A stretch of DNA of 63,391 bases, taken from Methanolobus sp. Its GTDB lineage: Archaea; Halobacteriota; Methanosarcinia; Methanosarcinales; Methanosarcinaceae. The stretch covers positions 1-63,391 of the forward strand of contig JASKKT010000006.1 of the NCBI GenBank assembly GCA_030154025.1, given 5' to 3'. The position numbers were made by a program, and so were the translations under genes. Shown piece by piece: positions 45,983 to 55,178 of the stretch; the first letter of the stretch is position 1; each line of letters starts with the position of its first letter. The notes beneath the pieces are model-generated. The model was not told the DNA's origin. It ran no database searches and worked only from the letters and a program-made list of their open reading frames with translations.

Positions 45983-46330
45983 ATGAATGCCGGTATACCT
46001 GCAGGTCCAACAGACAAGCCAAAAAGCAAACTTGGCGGTTCTCATACCACTATAATCGGGGAGCGACAGGGAAAAAAGATAGTCGCTTTGATAAGCCAGC
46101 ACCCTGAAGTGAAGAAAATAATTCCCTCAGTTATCACTGTAAGGGCCAAGGGAGCTTCAGGCGGCATTATTACCGGCAAGATCCAGCGTCCCGACGAACG
46201 GGGAAATCTCCGTCTGCTCATATCATACGGCACATCCTCCCAGGAACTGCGTATCGTCACTACAGTAGGCGATGTCCTTGAAGGTGAGCGTATAATGAAC
46301 GAGCTGAACGCAATGCTTAAGGATGACTAA
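45983..46330 (+). CDS. DUF2103-like protein
   Basis: 115 residues: KLGGSHTTIIGERQGKKIVALISQHPEVKKIIPSVITVRAKGASGGIITGKIQRPDERGNLRLLISYGTSSQELRIVTT. It resembles the DUF2103 group of methanogen proteins, function unknown. A TATA-like AATTTATATT ends about 20 nt before the ATG and no ribosome binding site is seen, so the message may be leaderless. Marker 12 begins 16 nt after its stop, so the two may be co-transcribed. Confidence 0.7.
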   Translation: MNAGIPAGPTDKPKSKLGGSHTTIIGERQGKKIVALISQHPEVKKIIPSVITVRAKGASGGIITGKIQRPDERGNLRLLISYGTSSQELRIVTTVGDVLEGERIMNELNAMLKDD

Positions 46331-46346
46331 TCTTAAGGTGCTTATC

Positions 46347-47324
46347 ATGTTTATCGGAGTAGATCATGGCACGACTGCAATGCGTTTTGCATCAGCCGGC
46401 AGGGATGATACCGGCGTGATCAGGCTGGAAGTCCCTCGACAGGACATTGCTCCCATGAGCGAGCCGGAAGTCATATCCCTGATAGAGGAAGGTTTTGGTG
46501 TAAAGAGCAATGAGATCGAAATGATCGCTGTCACCTATTCCATGGGGGACAGCATAACATCCATTGAGAACATCGGTCACGTCCGGAACCGTGGAGTAAG
46601 GAGCATCGAAGGTGCAGGCAAGAAAACAGGTGGTGGAAGCCGCGTATTCGATGCTGTGAAGAACTCCGGTATTCCTGCGGTAGTCATTCCGGGAATACAT
46701 GACAAAAGCCGTACAGATCCCCGGCTCAATGTGTTCTCCCACTCCACAAGCCCCGAGAAGATAGGTATCGCCTATCATGCTTTCTGCATGGGACTTGCGG
46801 ATTTCGTGCTATCGGATATAAGCTCCAATACCGTTACGCTCGGGGTTGCAAATGGCAAGGTCATCGGTGCTATCGATGCCTGCATATTTGCCCCCGGCCT
46901 GGTCCACGGTCCTCTGGATGTGCAGGCGCTGAGGGACGTGGATGCCGGAAAGATCAGCGCCAACGAGGCATTCACCAAGGCGGGTGTGCTCAAGCACACA
47001 CCTTTCTCAGACAGGCATGAGCTATTAAAAGCCGTACTCAATGGCGATTCCGAAGCACTTCTCGCACTGGATACCATTGCTCTCTTCGCAGCTATGGAGA
47101 TCTCCTGCATGCAGATACTCCTAAAGGACTATGGTTCCAGAGGGGAAGTGGTCCTGGAAGGTTCCGTAGGTGAGATCCCACGGGTGGTGGAAAAAATAAA
47201 CGTTCATCTGGGCACCAAGTGCCATGTTCTTGACAGGTGGAGCGCTGCGATCGGATGCGCCGAGATCGCGCGGGACATTGCCGGCGGCCGCAGGGAAATA
47301 CTGGGCATACCTGTGAATTTCTGA
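46347..47324 (+). CDS. Methanogenesis marker protein 12
   Basis: 325 residues in the actin/Hsp70/ASKHA fold. MFIGVDHGTTAMRFA is the phosphate 1 loop and SNTVTLGVANGKVIGAIDACI the second. The family (methanogenesis marker 12) occurs in methanogens; the fold suggests an ATPase or kinase, but the reaction is unknown. Starts at 46347, with AAGGTG 6 nt before; the frame is open 24 nt further upstream. It is convergent with the IorA-like gene. Confidence 0.88.
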   Translation: MFIGVDHGTTAMRFASAGRDDTGVIRLEVPRQDIAPMSEPEVISLIEEGFGVKSNEIEMIAVTYSMGDSITSIENIGHVRNRGVRSIEGAGKKTGGGSRVFDAVKNSGIPAVVIPGIHDKSRTDPRLNVFSHSTSPEKIGIAYHAFCMGLADFVLSDISSNTVTLGVANGKVIGAIDACIFAPGLVHGPLDVQALRDVDAGKISANEAFTKAGVLKHTPFSDRHELLKAVLNGDSEALLALDTIALFAAMEISCMQILLKDYGSRGEVVLEGSVGEIPRVVEKINVHLGTKCHVLDRWSAAIGCAEIARDIAGGRREILGIPVNF

Positions 47325-47390
47325 AGCAGGACCTATCGTCCATGTAAGGCATTTGAAACGGCAAACAGCAGTTTTACCGGGAACTGCAGC

Positions 47391-48920
47391 TCAGTACATC
47401 ACGCACTTGCATTTGACATAGATCACTGAAACGCCTTTTTGAGCCAGTTTCTCTTGTATCACCCTTTCCAGTTCCTCTGCGGCTGCATCTCCCATGTTCC
47501 TGACACTTGCATCCAGATCGAATGTTTCAAGGTCCGGGACAAGTGCACGGACAGCTTCCTTCACATCAGGGCTTGGCTGCCCTCCTGTCATGGCAGCGAC
47601 ATCATTCTGCAGCACGATAACAAGTACATCCGATCCGTGGTCAACTGCATTTATGAGCCCTACTATGCCTGAGTGGGCAAGTCCGAAATCACCGATGACC
47701 GCAATTCCCTTTTTATTGAAACCGCAGGCTGTGGATATTGCTCCTCCAAGTGAGAATCCGGTGTCTACAGCTCCAAGGGGTTCGGGTGCCGTGCGTATGG
47801 AGCATCCCATATCCCCCGCGATCATCACATCGAGCCTGCGCAGTATATGGTAGAGGGGCATGTAGGGGCAATCGCTGCATATTGGCCGTGGGCCTCTTTC
47901 AGCTATTGTCTGGATGGACGTATACTCACCGGGATGCGCCTTATCCAGGTTCTCCAGTGCGAACACTATATGTCCCTTATCCAGGATTCCGTAGGGAAGA
48001 TGTCCTGTTTCCTTCCCGGACACATTTCCAAATACCCTGACGTGGGATTCTATGAAAGGCTCACTTTCTTCAGCAACAAGGATACTCTCATGACGTTTCA
48101 AGAAGTCTGCCACAAGGCCGTAGGGGAAGGGTGATACTATGTCAAGGGCAAGATGGGAGACATCAGCCCATCTGTTGTCAGCAGAAAGCGTACTATCAAC
48201 AATGGCCGAGACAACTCCTGAGGATATCATTCCCACAGTCCCTTTCAGGGATACTCTATTCAAAGGGCTAGCTTCCGCTTCCCTGATAAGGATCGGCTGT
48301 GATCTCAGGTGGAACCGCTGGTGCTTGCCATGCATCGTGAGCTTCCACACGGACGGTTCAAAGTGTTTTCCCTGGACGCCTGTACGGGGAGTGGTCCTCA
48401 GGACGCAGCCCTCGCTTTTCTCAAGCCTGTCTGTGATCCTGATAATCACGGGTGCACTTGCCTCCTCAGATATCTCGAAGGCCCTGGTGAGGCACGAATA
48501 GGCACTTTGAGAGCCCGATGGATCGAAAACCATGACCTCGGCTATCTTCCCATACCATCTGGAGTCCTGTTCGTTCTGGGAGCCGAAGGCTGCGGGATCG
48601 TCCCCTGCAAGGATGACCACTCCGGCACCAATAGTATGCGTGACCGAGGTTATCAGGGGATCTGCCAGAAGGTTCATCCCTACATGCTTGACAAGCACGA
48701 GTGACCTGCATCCGCACACCGATGCCCCCAGTGCGGTTTCCATCGCAGACTTCTCGCTGGTGAACCAGTGAAGATCGTAGGTGTTATCATTATCCCGTAT
48801 GAATTTCTCAGCAACGGCAGTGATTGGAAAACCGGCAACAGCTGTTATTCTCTTTACACCGCTGTCAATTGATGCAAGGTACAGTGCATCGAGCCCGGTA
48901 GTATGTATTGTATTCTGCAT
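47391..48920 (-). CDS. IorA-like TPP-dependent 2-oxoacid:ferredoxin oxidoreductase, alpha type without ferredoxin domain
   Basis: 509 residues. The N-terminal pyrimidine-binding domain (GVKRITAVAGFPITAVAEKF, SEKSAMETALGASVCGCRSL, MNLLADPLITS) matches indolepyruvate ferredoxin oxidoreductase alpha. The C-terminal part carries the TPP-binding region (AGDMGCSIRTAPEP, AVIGDFGLAHSGIVGLINAV, DNDAAMTGGQ-like QNDVAAMTGGQPSP). The C-terminal 2[4Fe-4S] domain of IorA is absent; it ends YVKCKCVMY. No beta subunit is nearby. It may have a different electron partner or substrate. The ATG at 48920 (AGGA 5 nt before) is favoured over 48944, which would overlap the marker 11 stop. Lies between markers 12 and 11. 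Confidence 0.8.
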   Translation of the reverse strand: MQNTIHTTGLDALYLASIDSGVKRITAVAGFPITAVAEKFIRDNDNTYDLHWFTSEKSAMETALGASVCGCRSLVLVKHVGMNLLADPLITSVTHTIGAGVVILAGDDPAAFGSQNEQDSRWYGKIAEVMVFDPSGSQSAYSCLTRAFEISEEASAPVIIRITDRLEKSEGCVLRTTPRTGVQGKHFEPSVWKLTMHGKHQRFHLRSQPILIREAEASPLNRVSLKGTVGMISSGVVSAIVDSTLSADNRWADVSHLALDIVSPFPYGLVADFLKRHESILVAEESEPFIESHVRVFGNVSGKETGHLPYGILDKGHIVFALENLDKAHPGEYTSIQTIAERGPRPICSDCPYMPLYHILRRLDVMIAGDMGCSIRTAPEPLGAVDTGFSLGGAISTACGFNKKGIAVIGDFGLAHSGIVGLINAVDHGSDVLVIVLQNDVAAMTGGQPSPDVKEAVRALVPDLETFDLDASVRNMGDAAAEELERVIQEKLAQKGVSVIYVKCKCVMY

Positions 48921-48933
48921 GCTGTTCCTGGTG

Positions 48934-49851
48934 TCAGTTATCATCGATCATGGCGTCAGGCCGGACAGAATCATCGGGACGGGCAAACCATGCCAGTGCA
49001 GCAAGTGCACCGATAATGCCGTTGCCGTCTATCCATATCTCAACACCATGCTCCTGTGCATACCGGAGGGCATATTCCCTGCTAAGCTCTCCTGAACGGC
49101 ATTTAATGCTGTACTCCTGCACTCCTGCAGCATCGAAATCCGAAAGCACGACCATGCCTGTATCTTTTGAGACGCTGTATTTTATAAGTGCTGCCCTGAT
49201 GCTCTGGAGCAGCTCCTCCTTCGCAGCCGCGCTGGTACAGGCAAATTCCAGCACAGTGGAAACGCAGTTCTGGGTCCTGGCAGCCACCGGGAAGAGTTGT
49301 ACAAGGGAATGTGATAAGTAGACTGATTCCGGGCAGTCGAGTTCCTTAGCTATATTATGGGTTAGGGTCCAGGTAGCTCCCTTTTCCTTGGTGTCGGTGT
49401 CATCGATACCTATAATTACCCTTTCTCTCCTCGGGACCACGATAGTGCCCTTCGCTGCACGGCCCCCTCCTGATTCGGTGCACTCGTAGCGCAGCACTCC
49501 GTTAGCAAGGGCCCTGCATTTGGTGGCACCGACCCCGCCCCCTCCAAGGCCTGCATATGTTATGGATACCTCATCACCGCTGACAATCACTGATTCGATA
49601 CCTGCCGCGAAGCGGGAGGGCTTCAGTTCAAGCTGCGATGTGCCTGTCCTCACAAGGTAGCGTATCACATTGCCAATAGACCTTGCCTTAAGCACAAGCG
49701 GTGAATGTGAATAATGAAACTTTACCCATGCAGCGCCACCATAGCAGCTAGTATGCTCGATGATCTCCGCATACTCGTTGTTTTTATCGCATACAGCATA
49801 TATGCCTCTATAAGGAATGGTGTATGGATCCTCAAGTACTATCTCTTTCAT
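48934..49851 (-). CDS. Methanogenesis marker protein 11
   Basis: 305 residues. The N-terminal half starts MKEIVLEDPYTIPYRGIYAVCDKNNEYAEIIEH and the C-terminal half holds VIIGIDDTDTKEKGATWTLTHNIAKEL, similar to the IGIDDTD motif of TiaS (agmatidine synthase). The order of parts, with the motif in mid-protein, is that of marker 11, not TiaS. Known only in methanogens; function unresolved, possibly a nucleotide-dependent modification enzyme. Its stop is next to the start of the IorA-like gene, so the two are co-transcribed. Confidence 0.85.
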   Translation of the reverse strand: MKEIVLEDPYTIPYRGIYAVCDKNNEYAEIIEHTSCYGGAAWVKFHYSHSPLVLKARSIGNVIRYLVRTGTSQLELKPSRFAAGIESVIVSGDEVSITYAGLGGGGVGATKCRALANGVLRYECTESGGGRAAKGTIVVPRRERVIIGIDDTDTKEKGATWTLTHNIAKELDCPESVYLSHSLVQLFPVAARTQNCVSTVLEFACTSAAAKEELLQSIRAALIKYSVSKDTGMVVLSDFDAAGVQEYSIKCRSGELSREYALRYAQEHGVEIWIDGNGIIGALAALAWFARPDDSVRPDAMIDDN

Positions 49852-49969
49852 CTGAGTGCCTAATAGCAGGATAATACTTTAAATGTTTTGTTTGTACCGA
49901 GATTTGCAAAAAACCTGCACATTGGCCACGCCATCAACAGAGGACAGACGTGAGAAGGAGACACCTTTC

Positions 49970-51679
49970 TCACTTGTGCGTATAGTAAGCCAATATCTCG
50001 GTGCCTACCGAATCGATACGGCAGAACCCGAACCTCTCGAACTGGACAACTTTGTCCAGCTCAGTGGCAATCTGTTTCTCACCAATGCCTGTGAACTCGC
50101 CGTCCGGGGAGAGTACCTTTACAGGGACACCGTTGACAGGAGCCCAGTGGATGATCTTCATTTTCTCCTTCTTTGCGGACTCGATGGTATCGTCAAGATA
50201 GCGTGCCTGGAAAGGCTCCATGGAAGTGATCTCCACGTTGTAGAGATCCTTGAGCCTGACCTTGGAACCGGCTGTAAACCTCTGAGCATCTTCCCTGCAG
50301 ACCAGGACCCTCTTACTCACATCGATCTCACGGCAGCCGCGGTCTTCTGTGGGATGCATCGGCGGGTTTGCAGTACATGGTTCTGCGTCCGTGATCTCAA
50401 GCTCCACGGGGTCCCATACGAAGAAATACCTGTTGGCCTTTGGCTCCACAAGTTTCCTGTTCTCGGCGTACAGGGTATCCAGGCTGATACTGATATCAGT
50501 CTCACCGACACCCATATCGAGCATGAACTTGCGGACAGCTTCGGGCTGGATGCCACGCCTCCTTATGGCGCGCACCGTGGGCAGGCGCGGGTCGTCCCAT
50601 CCATTATACTCGCCTTCCTCTATGGCACGGCGAAGACCACTGGTACTGAACTTACCGAACTCATGCATCTTCACGCGGCCCCAGTGTGTCGTTATGGGGT
50701 AGTCCCAGCCAAGATACTTGTATATATAGGTCTGACGTTTCTCACTGTCCATCAGGTCCTTACCCCTGATGATATGCGTCGTGCCCAGCACATGATCCTC
50801 GATGGCGCCTTCAAAGTCAAGGAGAGGCCAGACTATATACCTGTCCCCTACTTCCGGGCGGGGATGTGGCATCCTCAATATCCTGAAAGCCCCAAAATCA
50901 CGCAGAGCCGGGTCCTTGTGCCTGATATCGGTCTTGATGCGCAGCACTGCGGATTTCTCAGGATACTCTCCTGAAAGCATCTTCTCCCAGTGCTCCAGGT
51001 TCTCCTGCACGGATGTGTCCCTGTGGGGGCATGCTTCCTTTGCATCCTTCAGGTTCTTGAAGGTCTCACTTTCACAGAAGCACACATAGGCATGCCCGCC
51101 CTCAATGAGCTTTCTCGCATGTTCGTAATAGATGGGGATCCTGTCGGAAGCAATGATGATCTCATCCGGTCTGGCACCGAGCCAGTTGCAGTCCTCTATA
51201 TACCAGTCATAGGCTTCCAGCATAGGACGCTTGGTCTGCGTATCAGTATCATCGAAACGGAGTATCAGCTTGCCGTTATACTTCTTCACGTACTCGGAGT
51301 TCACCACTATGCCCCTGGTACTTCCAAGGGTGGGAGGACCATTCGGATTTGGCGCAAAGCGCATAACGACCTTTCCGCACTCAGCCTTTTCCAGAGGCTT
51401 GAGCCCCTTCTCAGGCTCCTTTTTGGTACAGAGCTCCTCTATAAGCTCCGGAGCTATCTGCTCAAGGCGGGCCTGCCACTGTTCAGGACTGCCTTTTGTG
51501 ACCTCTCCAAGTATCTCCTGGATGAAAGGGGTCACTTCCTTTGCCTTGCTGCGCAGGTGAGGGCACTCGCCCATAACACGGCCCATAACGGCAGCTATCT
51601 GTGGAGCCTGGCCGTATTTCACAGCGTTCTGAAGGGCATACTTCTCAACGGTCTTTTTGTCGTCCTCGGTTAGTGTCAT
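49970..51679 (-). CDS. gltX: Glutamyl-tRNA synthetase (archaeal type)
   Basis: 569 residues. About 100 N-terminal helical residues precede the class I catalytic domain. The segment at the HIGH position reads APNPNGPPTLGSTRG (TLGS at 117-120), so the usual His residues are missing; the KMSKS equivalent is GKFSTSGLRRAIEEGEY. LILRFDDTDTQTKRP and the archaeal beta-barrel anticodon-binding domain follow. It attaches Glu to tRNA-Glu and, since archaea use amidation, probably to tRNA-Gln as well. From memory, Methanosarcina GltX also has the altered motif. Monocistronic; 118 nt separate it from marker 11. Confidence 0.94.
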   Translation of the reverse strand: MTLTEDDKKTVEKYALQNAVKYGQAPQIAAVMGRVMGECPHLRSKAKEVTPFIQEILGEVTKGSPEQWQARLEQIAPELIEELCTKKEPEKGLKPLEKAECGKVVMRFAPNPNGPPTLGSTRGIVVNSEYVKKYNGKLILRFDDTDTQTKRPMLEAYDWYIEDCNWLGARPDEIIIASDRIPIYYEHARKLIEGGHAYVCFCESETFKNLKDAKEACPHRDTSVQENLEHWEKMLSGEYPEKSAVLRIKTDIRHKDPALRDFGAFRILRMPHPRPEVGDRYIVWPLLDFEGAIEDHVLGTTHIIRGKDLMDSEKRQTYIYKYLGWDYPITTHWGRVKMHEFGKFSTSGLRRAIEEGEYNGWDDPRLPTVRAIRRRGIQPEAVRKFMLDMGVGETDISISLDTLYAENRKLVEPKANRYFFVWDPVELEITDAEPCTANPPMHPTEDRGCREIDVSKRVLVCREDAQRFTAGSKVRLKDLYNVEITSMEPFQARYLDDTIESAKKEKMKIIHWAPVNGVPVKVLSPDGEFTGIGEKQIATELDKVVQFERFGFCRIDSVGTEILAYYTHK

Positions 51680-51814
51680 CGCTATTCTCCGAAAGGATAC
51701 GGATCAAGGGTGATCCAAGATAAGTGTTTACTTTCTGACAGTATATCAGGAATATGAATTTGTGTTTTTTGAAAGAACAGGCTTGAATTGTTATAACCTG
51801 ATTTAAATGTGCGC

Positions 51815-52114
51815 TTACTGGGGTTTGCCCATGTCCCTTATACGCGTGGCCTTAGCCACCACGTCGGAGATATCAGCCTCAAAGGACGAAAGGAACTCTT
51901 CCACTGAATCTCCTGCTACCGCTCCATGGGTGGAAGGCTTTATGAGCCTCTCCTGTTCAAGGATGCGCAGCGAGTAACGCACTTTATGGGTAGGCATGCC
52001 TGTCTCCTCGGCCAGTTTCAGGATACCGATAGGGCCGCGTTCCACAACTGCCCTGAGAACCATCAAATGGCGCTCCGCAAGCTCCAGTTCCCTGATTATC
52101 TGGTCGAACAGCAT
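51815..52114 (-). CDS. Small winged-helix transcription regulator
   Basis: 99 residues. A helix-turn-helix is evident in RHLMVLRAVVERGPIGILKLAEETGMPTHKVRYSLRILEQERLIKPS (about 15-60), followed by an acidic helix (VEEFLSSFEADISDVVAKATRI) that may dimerise. The last base of the upstream FAH-family gene is shared with its start, so the two are co-translated. Targets unknown; one possibility is control of its own operon. Confidence 0.83.
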   Translation of the reverse strand: MLFDQIIRELELAERHLMVLRAVVERGPIGILKLAEETGMPTHKVRYSLRILEQERLIKPSTHGAVAGDSVEEFLSSFEADISDVVAKATRIRDMGKPQ

Positions 52115-52845
52115 TATACAACCTCGTTCCTTAACGTTCCTATTCCTTCTATCTCGATCTCCACAGTGTCACCCGGGTGAAGCTCGCCTACCCCCGGCGG
52201 AGTGCCGGTGGCTATGATATCCCCTACCTCAAGGGTCATAATGCCCGATATGAACTCTATCAGGTAGGGCACATCGAAAATGAGATTGGAAGTATTTGAA
52301 TCCTGCCTTGTCTGGCCATTGACCCTGGCTTTAATGGAGGCATTATCCGGGTCGAATTTATCTGCAGGTATGATGAAGGGACCTACCGGAGCAAATGTAT
52401 CAAAGCTCTTGGCCCTTGTCCACTGGCCATCCTTTCTCTGGAGGTCACGTGCGGTCACGTCATTGAAGCATGTGAAACCCGCGATCACATCATAAGCCCT
52501 GTCGTATTTAATGCTCTTGCACTTCTTGCCGATTATCACTGCAAGCTCTGCTTCGTAATCCACTCTCTGGCTGCTCCTGGGATACAGGATCCTGCCTCCG
52601 TGTCCCAGGATGGACGAGGGTGGTTTTATGAAAAGTATAGGTTCATCCGGAACCTGCAGGCCGAACTCAGCGGCATGGTCGTGATAGTTCAATCCTATGC
52701 ACACGATCTTGGTAGGACTGCTGGGCGGAAGGGTTTCCAGTTCCTCCAGTTCATAGGTCTTCCCGTCACCATCGTGGGAAGTGACAATTCCGTTATTTAC
52801 CTCTCCGTAGAAGATGTCGTCAAGATATCTAAAGCGTCCAAACAT
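52114..52845 (-). CDS. Fumarylacetoacetate hydrolase family protein
   Basis: 243 residues. VCIGLNYHDHAAEFG, PILFIKPPSSILGHGG, DYEAELAVIIGKKCKSI and GFTCFNDVTARDLQ are the FAH family motifs; the acidic residues in DYEAELAV and nearby bind the metal. The C-terminal stretch is IIATGTPPGVGELHPGDTVEIEIEGIGTLRN. Members act as acylpyruvases, hydratases or decarboxylases; the substrate here is not clear. Operon with the winged-helix protein downstream. Confidence 0.9.
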   Translation of the reverse strand: MFGRFRYLDDIFYGEVNNGIVTSHDGDGKTYELEELETLPPSSPTKIVCIGLNYHDHAAEFGLQVPDEPILFIKPPSSILGHGGRILYPRSSQRVDYEAELAVIIGKKCKSIKYDRAYDVIAGFTCFNDVTARDLQRKDGQWTRAKSFDTFAPVGPFIIPADKFDPDNASIKARVNGQTRQDSNTSNLIFDVPYLIEFISGIMTLEVGDIIATGTPPGVGELHPGDTVEIEIEGIGTLRNEVV

Positions 52846-53347
52846 TAGTCAAACTCTTTGCTTTCATTCTAGATAAGTATAGATGCTTTCGCTGAATGAA
52901 GGGGCTTTCCAGCTACTATAAGCATCATCTTCTGTCCAGTCAATGGACATGAATTCAATTATAATTATTCAGCATTTAAAATATTTATTTACATTTATAT
53001 GTATATGCTCTGTGTGGAGATTACAATATGGGATCTCCGGAAGTGCCCTGCTCAACAAGGAAAGTCACTTCCGTAACAACGCGAGGATTAAAATGGAATA
53101 TACAAAAGAACACCACGAGAACCTTTAAGGCTTCTGCGAACGTGACAAGTTCGATTATTCCGTAGACATAGTTTTCGGGGAGTTTGACGAAACCCGAGTG
53201 CTTTTGGACTAAACAATACTCCATGAGACTGCTGGGAAATAACTGCAGTCCCATGCAGCATTTATCCATCTCTGCGGCTTTGCAGCCTTGCAGAGAGGAA
53301 CATATTTAAACATGGTTCCTGTATCGCTTGACCATGCAGTGCCAAGG
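52846..53347. other. Intergenic stretch with decayed coding sequence
   Basis: About 500 nt without an intact gene. It holds the promoter of the FAH-family gene (minus), a strongly AT-rich block (about 52960-53010) with TATA-like motifs on the plus strand, and an interrupted short reading frame (53093-53212). It leads into the permease remnant. Confidence 0.55.
53093..53212 (+). pseudogene. Short gene remnant interrupted by TAA
   Basis: ATG at 53093 after GAGG gives MEYTKEHHENL, then TAA (53126), then the same frame continues for 27 sense codons (GFCERDKFDYSVDIVFGEFD and on) to TAA at 53210. The sequence after the stop is protein-like in composition. No frame change is needed, only the loss of the stop. 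It may be a decayed gene; a chance open frame is possible. Confidence 0.3.
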
Positions 53348-53850
53348 ATCACTGACCACAGGCTTGCCAGATTGTCATGCATATCACTTTGCCTTGTTGT
53401 CACATCGGCAGGCCTTCCCTTCGATTTCAGGCTGACCCGCATTGCGCTCATTTCCGCCATGCCTATGCTTTGCTTTTGTTCAGCAAGCGGAGGAAGGAGA
53501 TACTGCAAAAGATGGGCTGGCACACACTTGTATTCTTTGCTGCCATGTTCATACTGATGGTGAGTGTCCTCCTGAGCCAGTTCATCTCCAATGTTCCTCC
53601 CGTGGCCCTTTACCTGCCTGTCCTGTCACAGGCAGATATGACTGCCCTGCAGATGATGGCGCAGGCAGCCGGAAGTACTATCGCGGGCAATCTTTCCATC
53701 CTTGGGGCAGCGAGCAATGTCATCATTATCCAGAACGCAGAGAAAAAAGGTGGCATCAGCCTGAAATTCTCGGAGTTCGCACTGATAGGCGTACCCCTTA
53801 CAATCTTACAGATATGCGTGTACTGGCTCTTCCTGTCAGGCCTGCGGTGA
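53348..53850 (+). pseudogene. Remnant of an ArsB/SLC13-type anion permease (C-terminal half, frameshifted)
   Basis: The downstream frame reads YALLLFSKRRKEILQ, then GWHTLVFFAAMFILMVSVLL, QFISNVPPVALYLPVL and AAGSTIAGNLSILGAASNVI, which is the conserved C-terminal half of this permease family. The upstream piece (ITDHRLARLSCISL, FDFRLTRIALISA) is in another frame; one added base near 53460 would restore ALISA-x-AYALLL. The whole N-terminal half of the transporter (about 250 residues) is missing. So the gene is dead or the recent deletion is an assembly problem. The end of the reading frame at 53850 is the normal C-terminus. Confidence 0.75.
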
Positions 53851-53929
53851 GACTAAAAAGAAGTAAAGGAGGCCTTCCTTAAAGGCCTGTTCCGGGGTGC
53901 TCATATCATGACCAGGCCCCGGTTGCGGA

Positions 53930-54967
53930 TCATATATAGGTCGCGAGCTTCAAAGCTATTGTCACTGCCACAATACCGACCGCCCAGAACTTGAGCGTTT
54001 CGCTCATAGGTATCCTGACATCCATGATCTGCATATCCTCTTTAGTGACTGATGCAACTGATTGTGTTTCCCTGAACTGGCCCTGCGGTCTTGTTTCTTC
54101 AGGACCTTTTGCTGGCTGTTTCACTGACTGTTTTTTCTTTTCGGCGGGGCCTGTCTTAAGGGATCCCTCACCCGCATTAACAGACCCGGGTTGCGCTTCC
54201 TTTCCACTGTCTGCGTCGCCCTCTTTCCAGAAGTCCGTTCCATGTGAACCAGGTTGTACGATTTCAGCCACTTCCGCCTCTGCTCCTGTCCCGGGCCCCG
54301 CATCTGCCTGCAGGGTGCTTTCGTATGCATCTTCCTCACGTGGAGTAGTCTCTGTCTCTTGTACCACCTGCATATCACCGGAAGTAGGATCGGAACGGAT
54401 CATCTCTGAATCCCGGACTGCTTCCTCATTCTCACGCCTGCCAAGATTACTGAATATGGACTCCTCGCCAACCGGGGGTTTATAGTCTGAACCGCTCCAG
54501 TTGTCTTCCTCTGCCCCCCATTCCTTTACAGCCTGTTCCTGTGCTTCTCCTTCGAAGATCTCTCCGGGCTCTTCCATGAACTCTTCAACTGCCTCTCCTG
54601 CCAGCTCCTCTTCCAGCTCGCTTTCAATGAAAGCATCATCTTCAGTTTGGTTTTCAGGAAATACGGAACTTTCCGGGTAGTCTGCAGCAGGCTCTGCACT
54701 GTACTGTTTCTTTCCGATAAGCCCCTGGTAATCAGGATCTATCTCTGTTGCGAGGTCAAAGCATCTCTGGGCTTCTTCGAAGTTCCCCATTCTCTCAAGG
54801 ACCCTGCCTTTCCTGAACCATGCTTCCGCATTGTATGGATTGGCATCCAGTGCCTTTGTATAGTATTCAACCTGCTTTTCAGGGGTTTTGGCATTTTCAG
54901 CCAGCTTAAGCCAGTTCTGGGCGGCTTTTATTTTGTTCTTGGATTTTACTTCGTTAAGCATTCCCAT
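53930..54967 (-). CDS. TPR protein with acidic linker and C-terminal membrane anchor
   Basis: 345 residues. The N-terminal 80 residues contain two TPR-like repeats (KQVEYYTKALDANPYNAEAWFRKGRVLERMGNFEEAQRCFDLATEIDPDY). A long disordered region rich in Glu, Asp, Gly and Ser follows (about 90-300). One hydrophobic segment at the very end, FWAVGIVAVTIALKLATYI, makes it a tail-anchored membrane protein with the TPR part in the cytoplasm. It would offer a protein-docking site at the membrane. The ATG at 54967 has AGGTG before it; the frame is open to 55033. Monocistronic. Confidence 0.82.
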   Translation of the reverse strand: MGMLNEVKSKNKIKAAQNWLKLAENAKTPEKQVEYYTKALDANPYNAEAWFRKGRVLERMGNFEEAQRCFDLATEIDPDYQGLIGKKQYSAEPAADYPESSVFPENQTEDDAFIESELEEELAGEAVEEFMEEPGEIFEGEAQEQAVKEWGAEEDNWSGSDYKPPVGEESIFSNLGRRENEEAVRDSEMIRSDPTSGDMQVVQETETTPREEDAYESTLQADAGPGTGAEAEVAEIVQPGSHGTDFWKEGDADSGKEAQPGSVNAGEGSLKTGPAEKKKQSVKQPAKGPEETRPQGQFRETQSVASVTKEDMQIMDVRIPMSETLKFWAVGIVAVTIALKLATYI

Positions 54968-55178
54968 GATAACACCTATATTGACCAGAGGAGACCATAC
55001 TCTGCAGGATACCTTGTACTGGGACTTGTACATATTTATATAAATAATTATTTTAATCTCTTTTAGTTCCTTTACTTATTAATAGTTGCTTATCACGTGT
55101 TCATTTACAATATCTCGCGCACTTGAAGCTTCGAAACGTATTTGTGCCATACAGGCAGAACTCATGAAGGGGAGAGAT

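Noticed and set aside
48934-49851. TiaS (tRNA-Ile2 agmatidine synthase)
   Set aside because: IGIDDTD lies in the middle of the protein instead of at its N-terminus, and the OB/zinc C-terminal domains of TiaS are missing.
53021-53269. 82-codon minus-strand frame in the decayed region
   Set aside because: No start signals; the plus-strand remnant explains the open frame.
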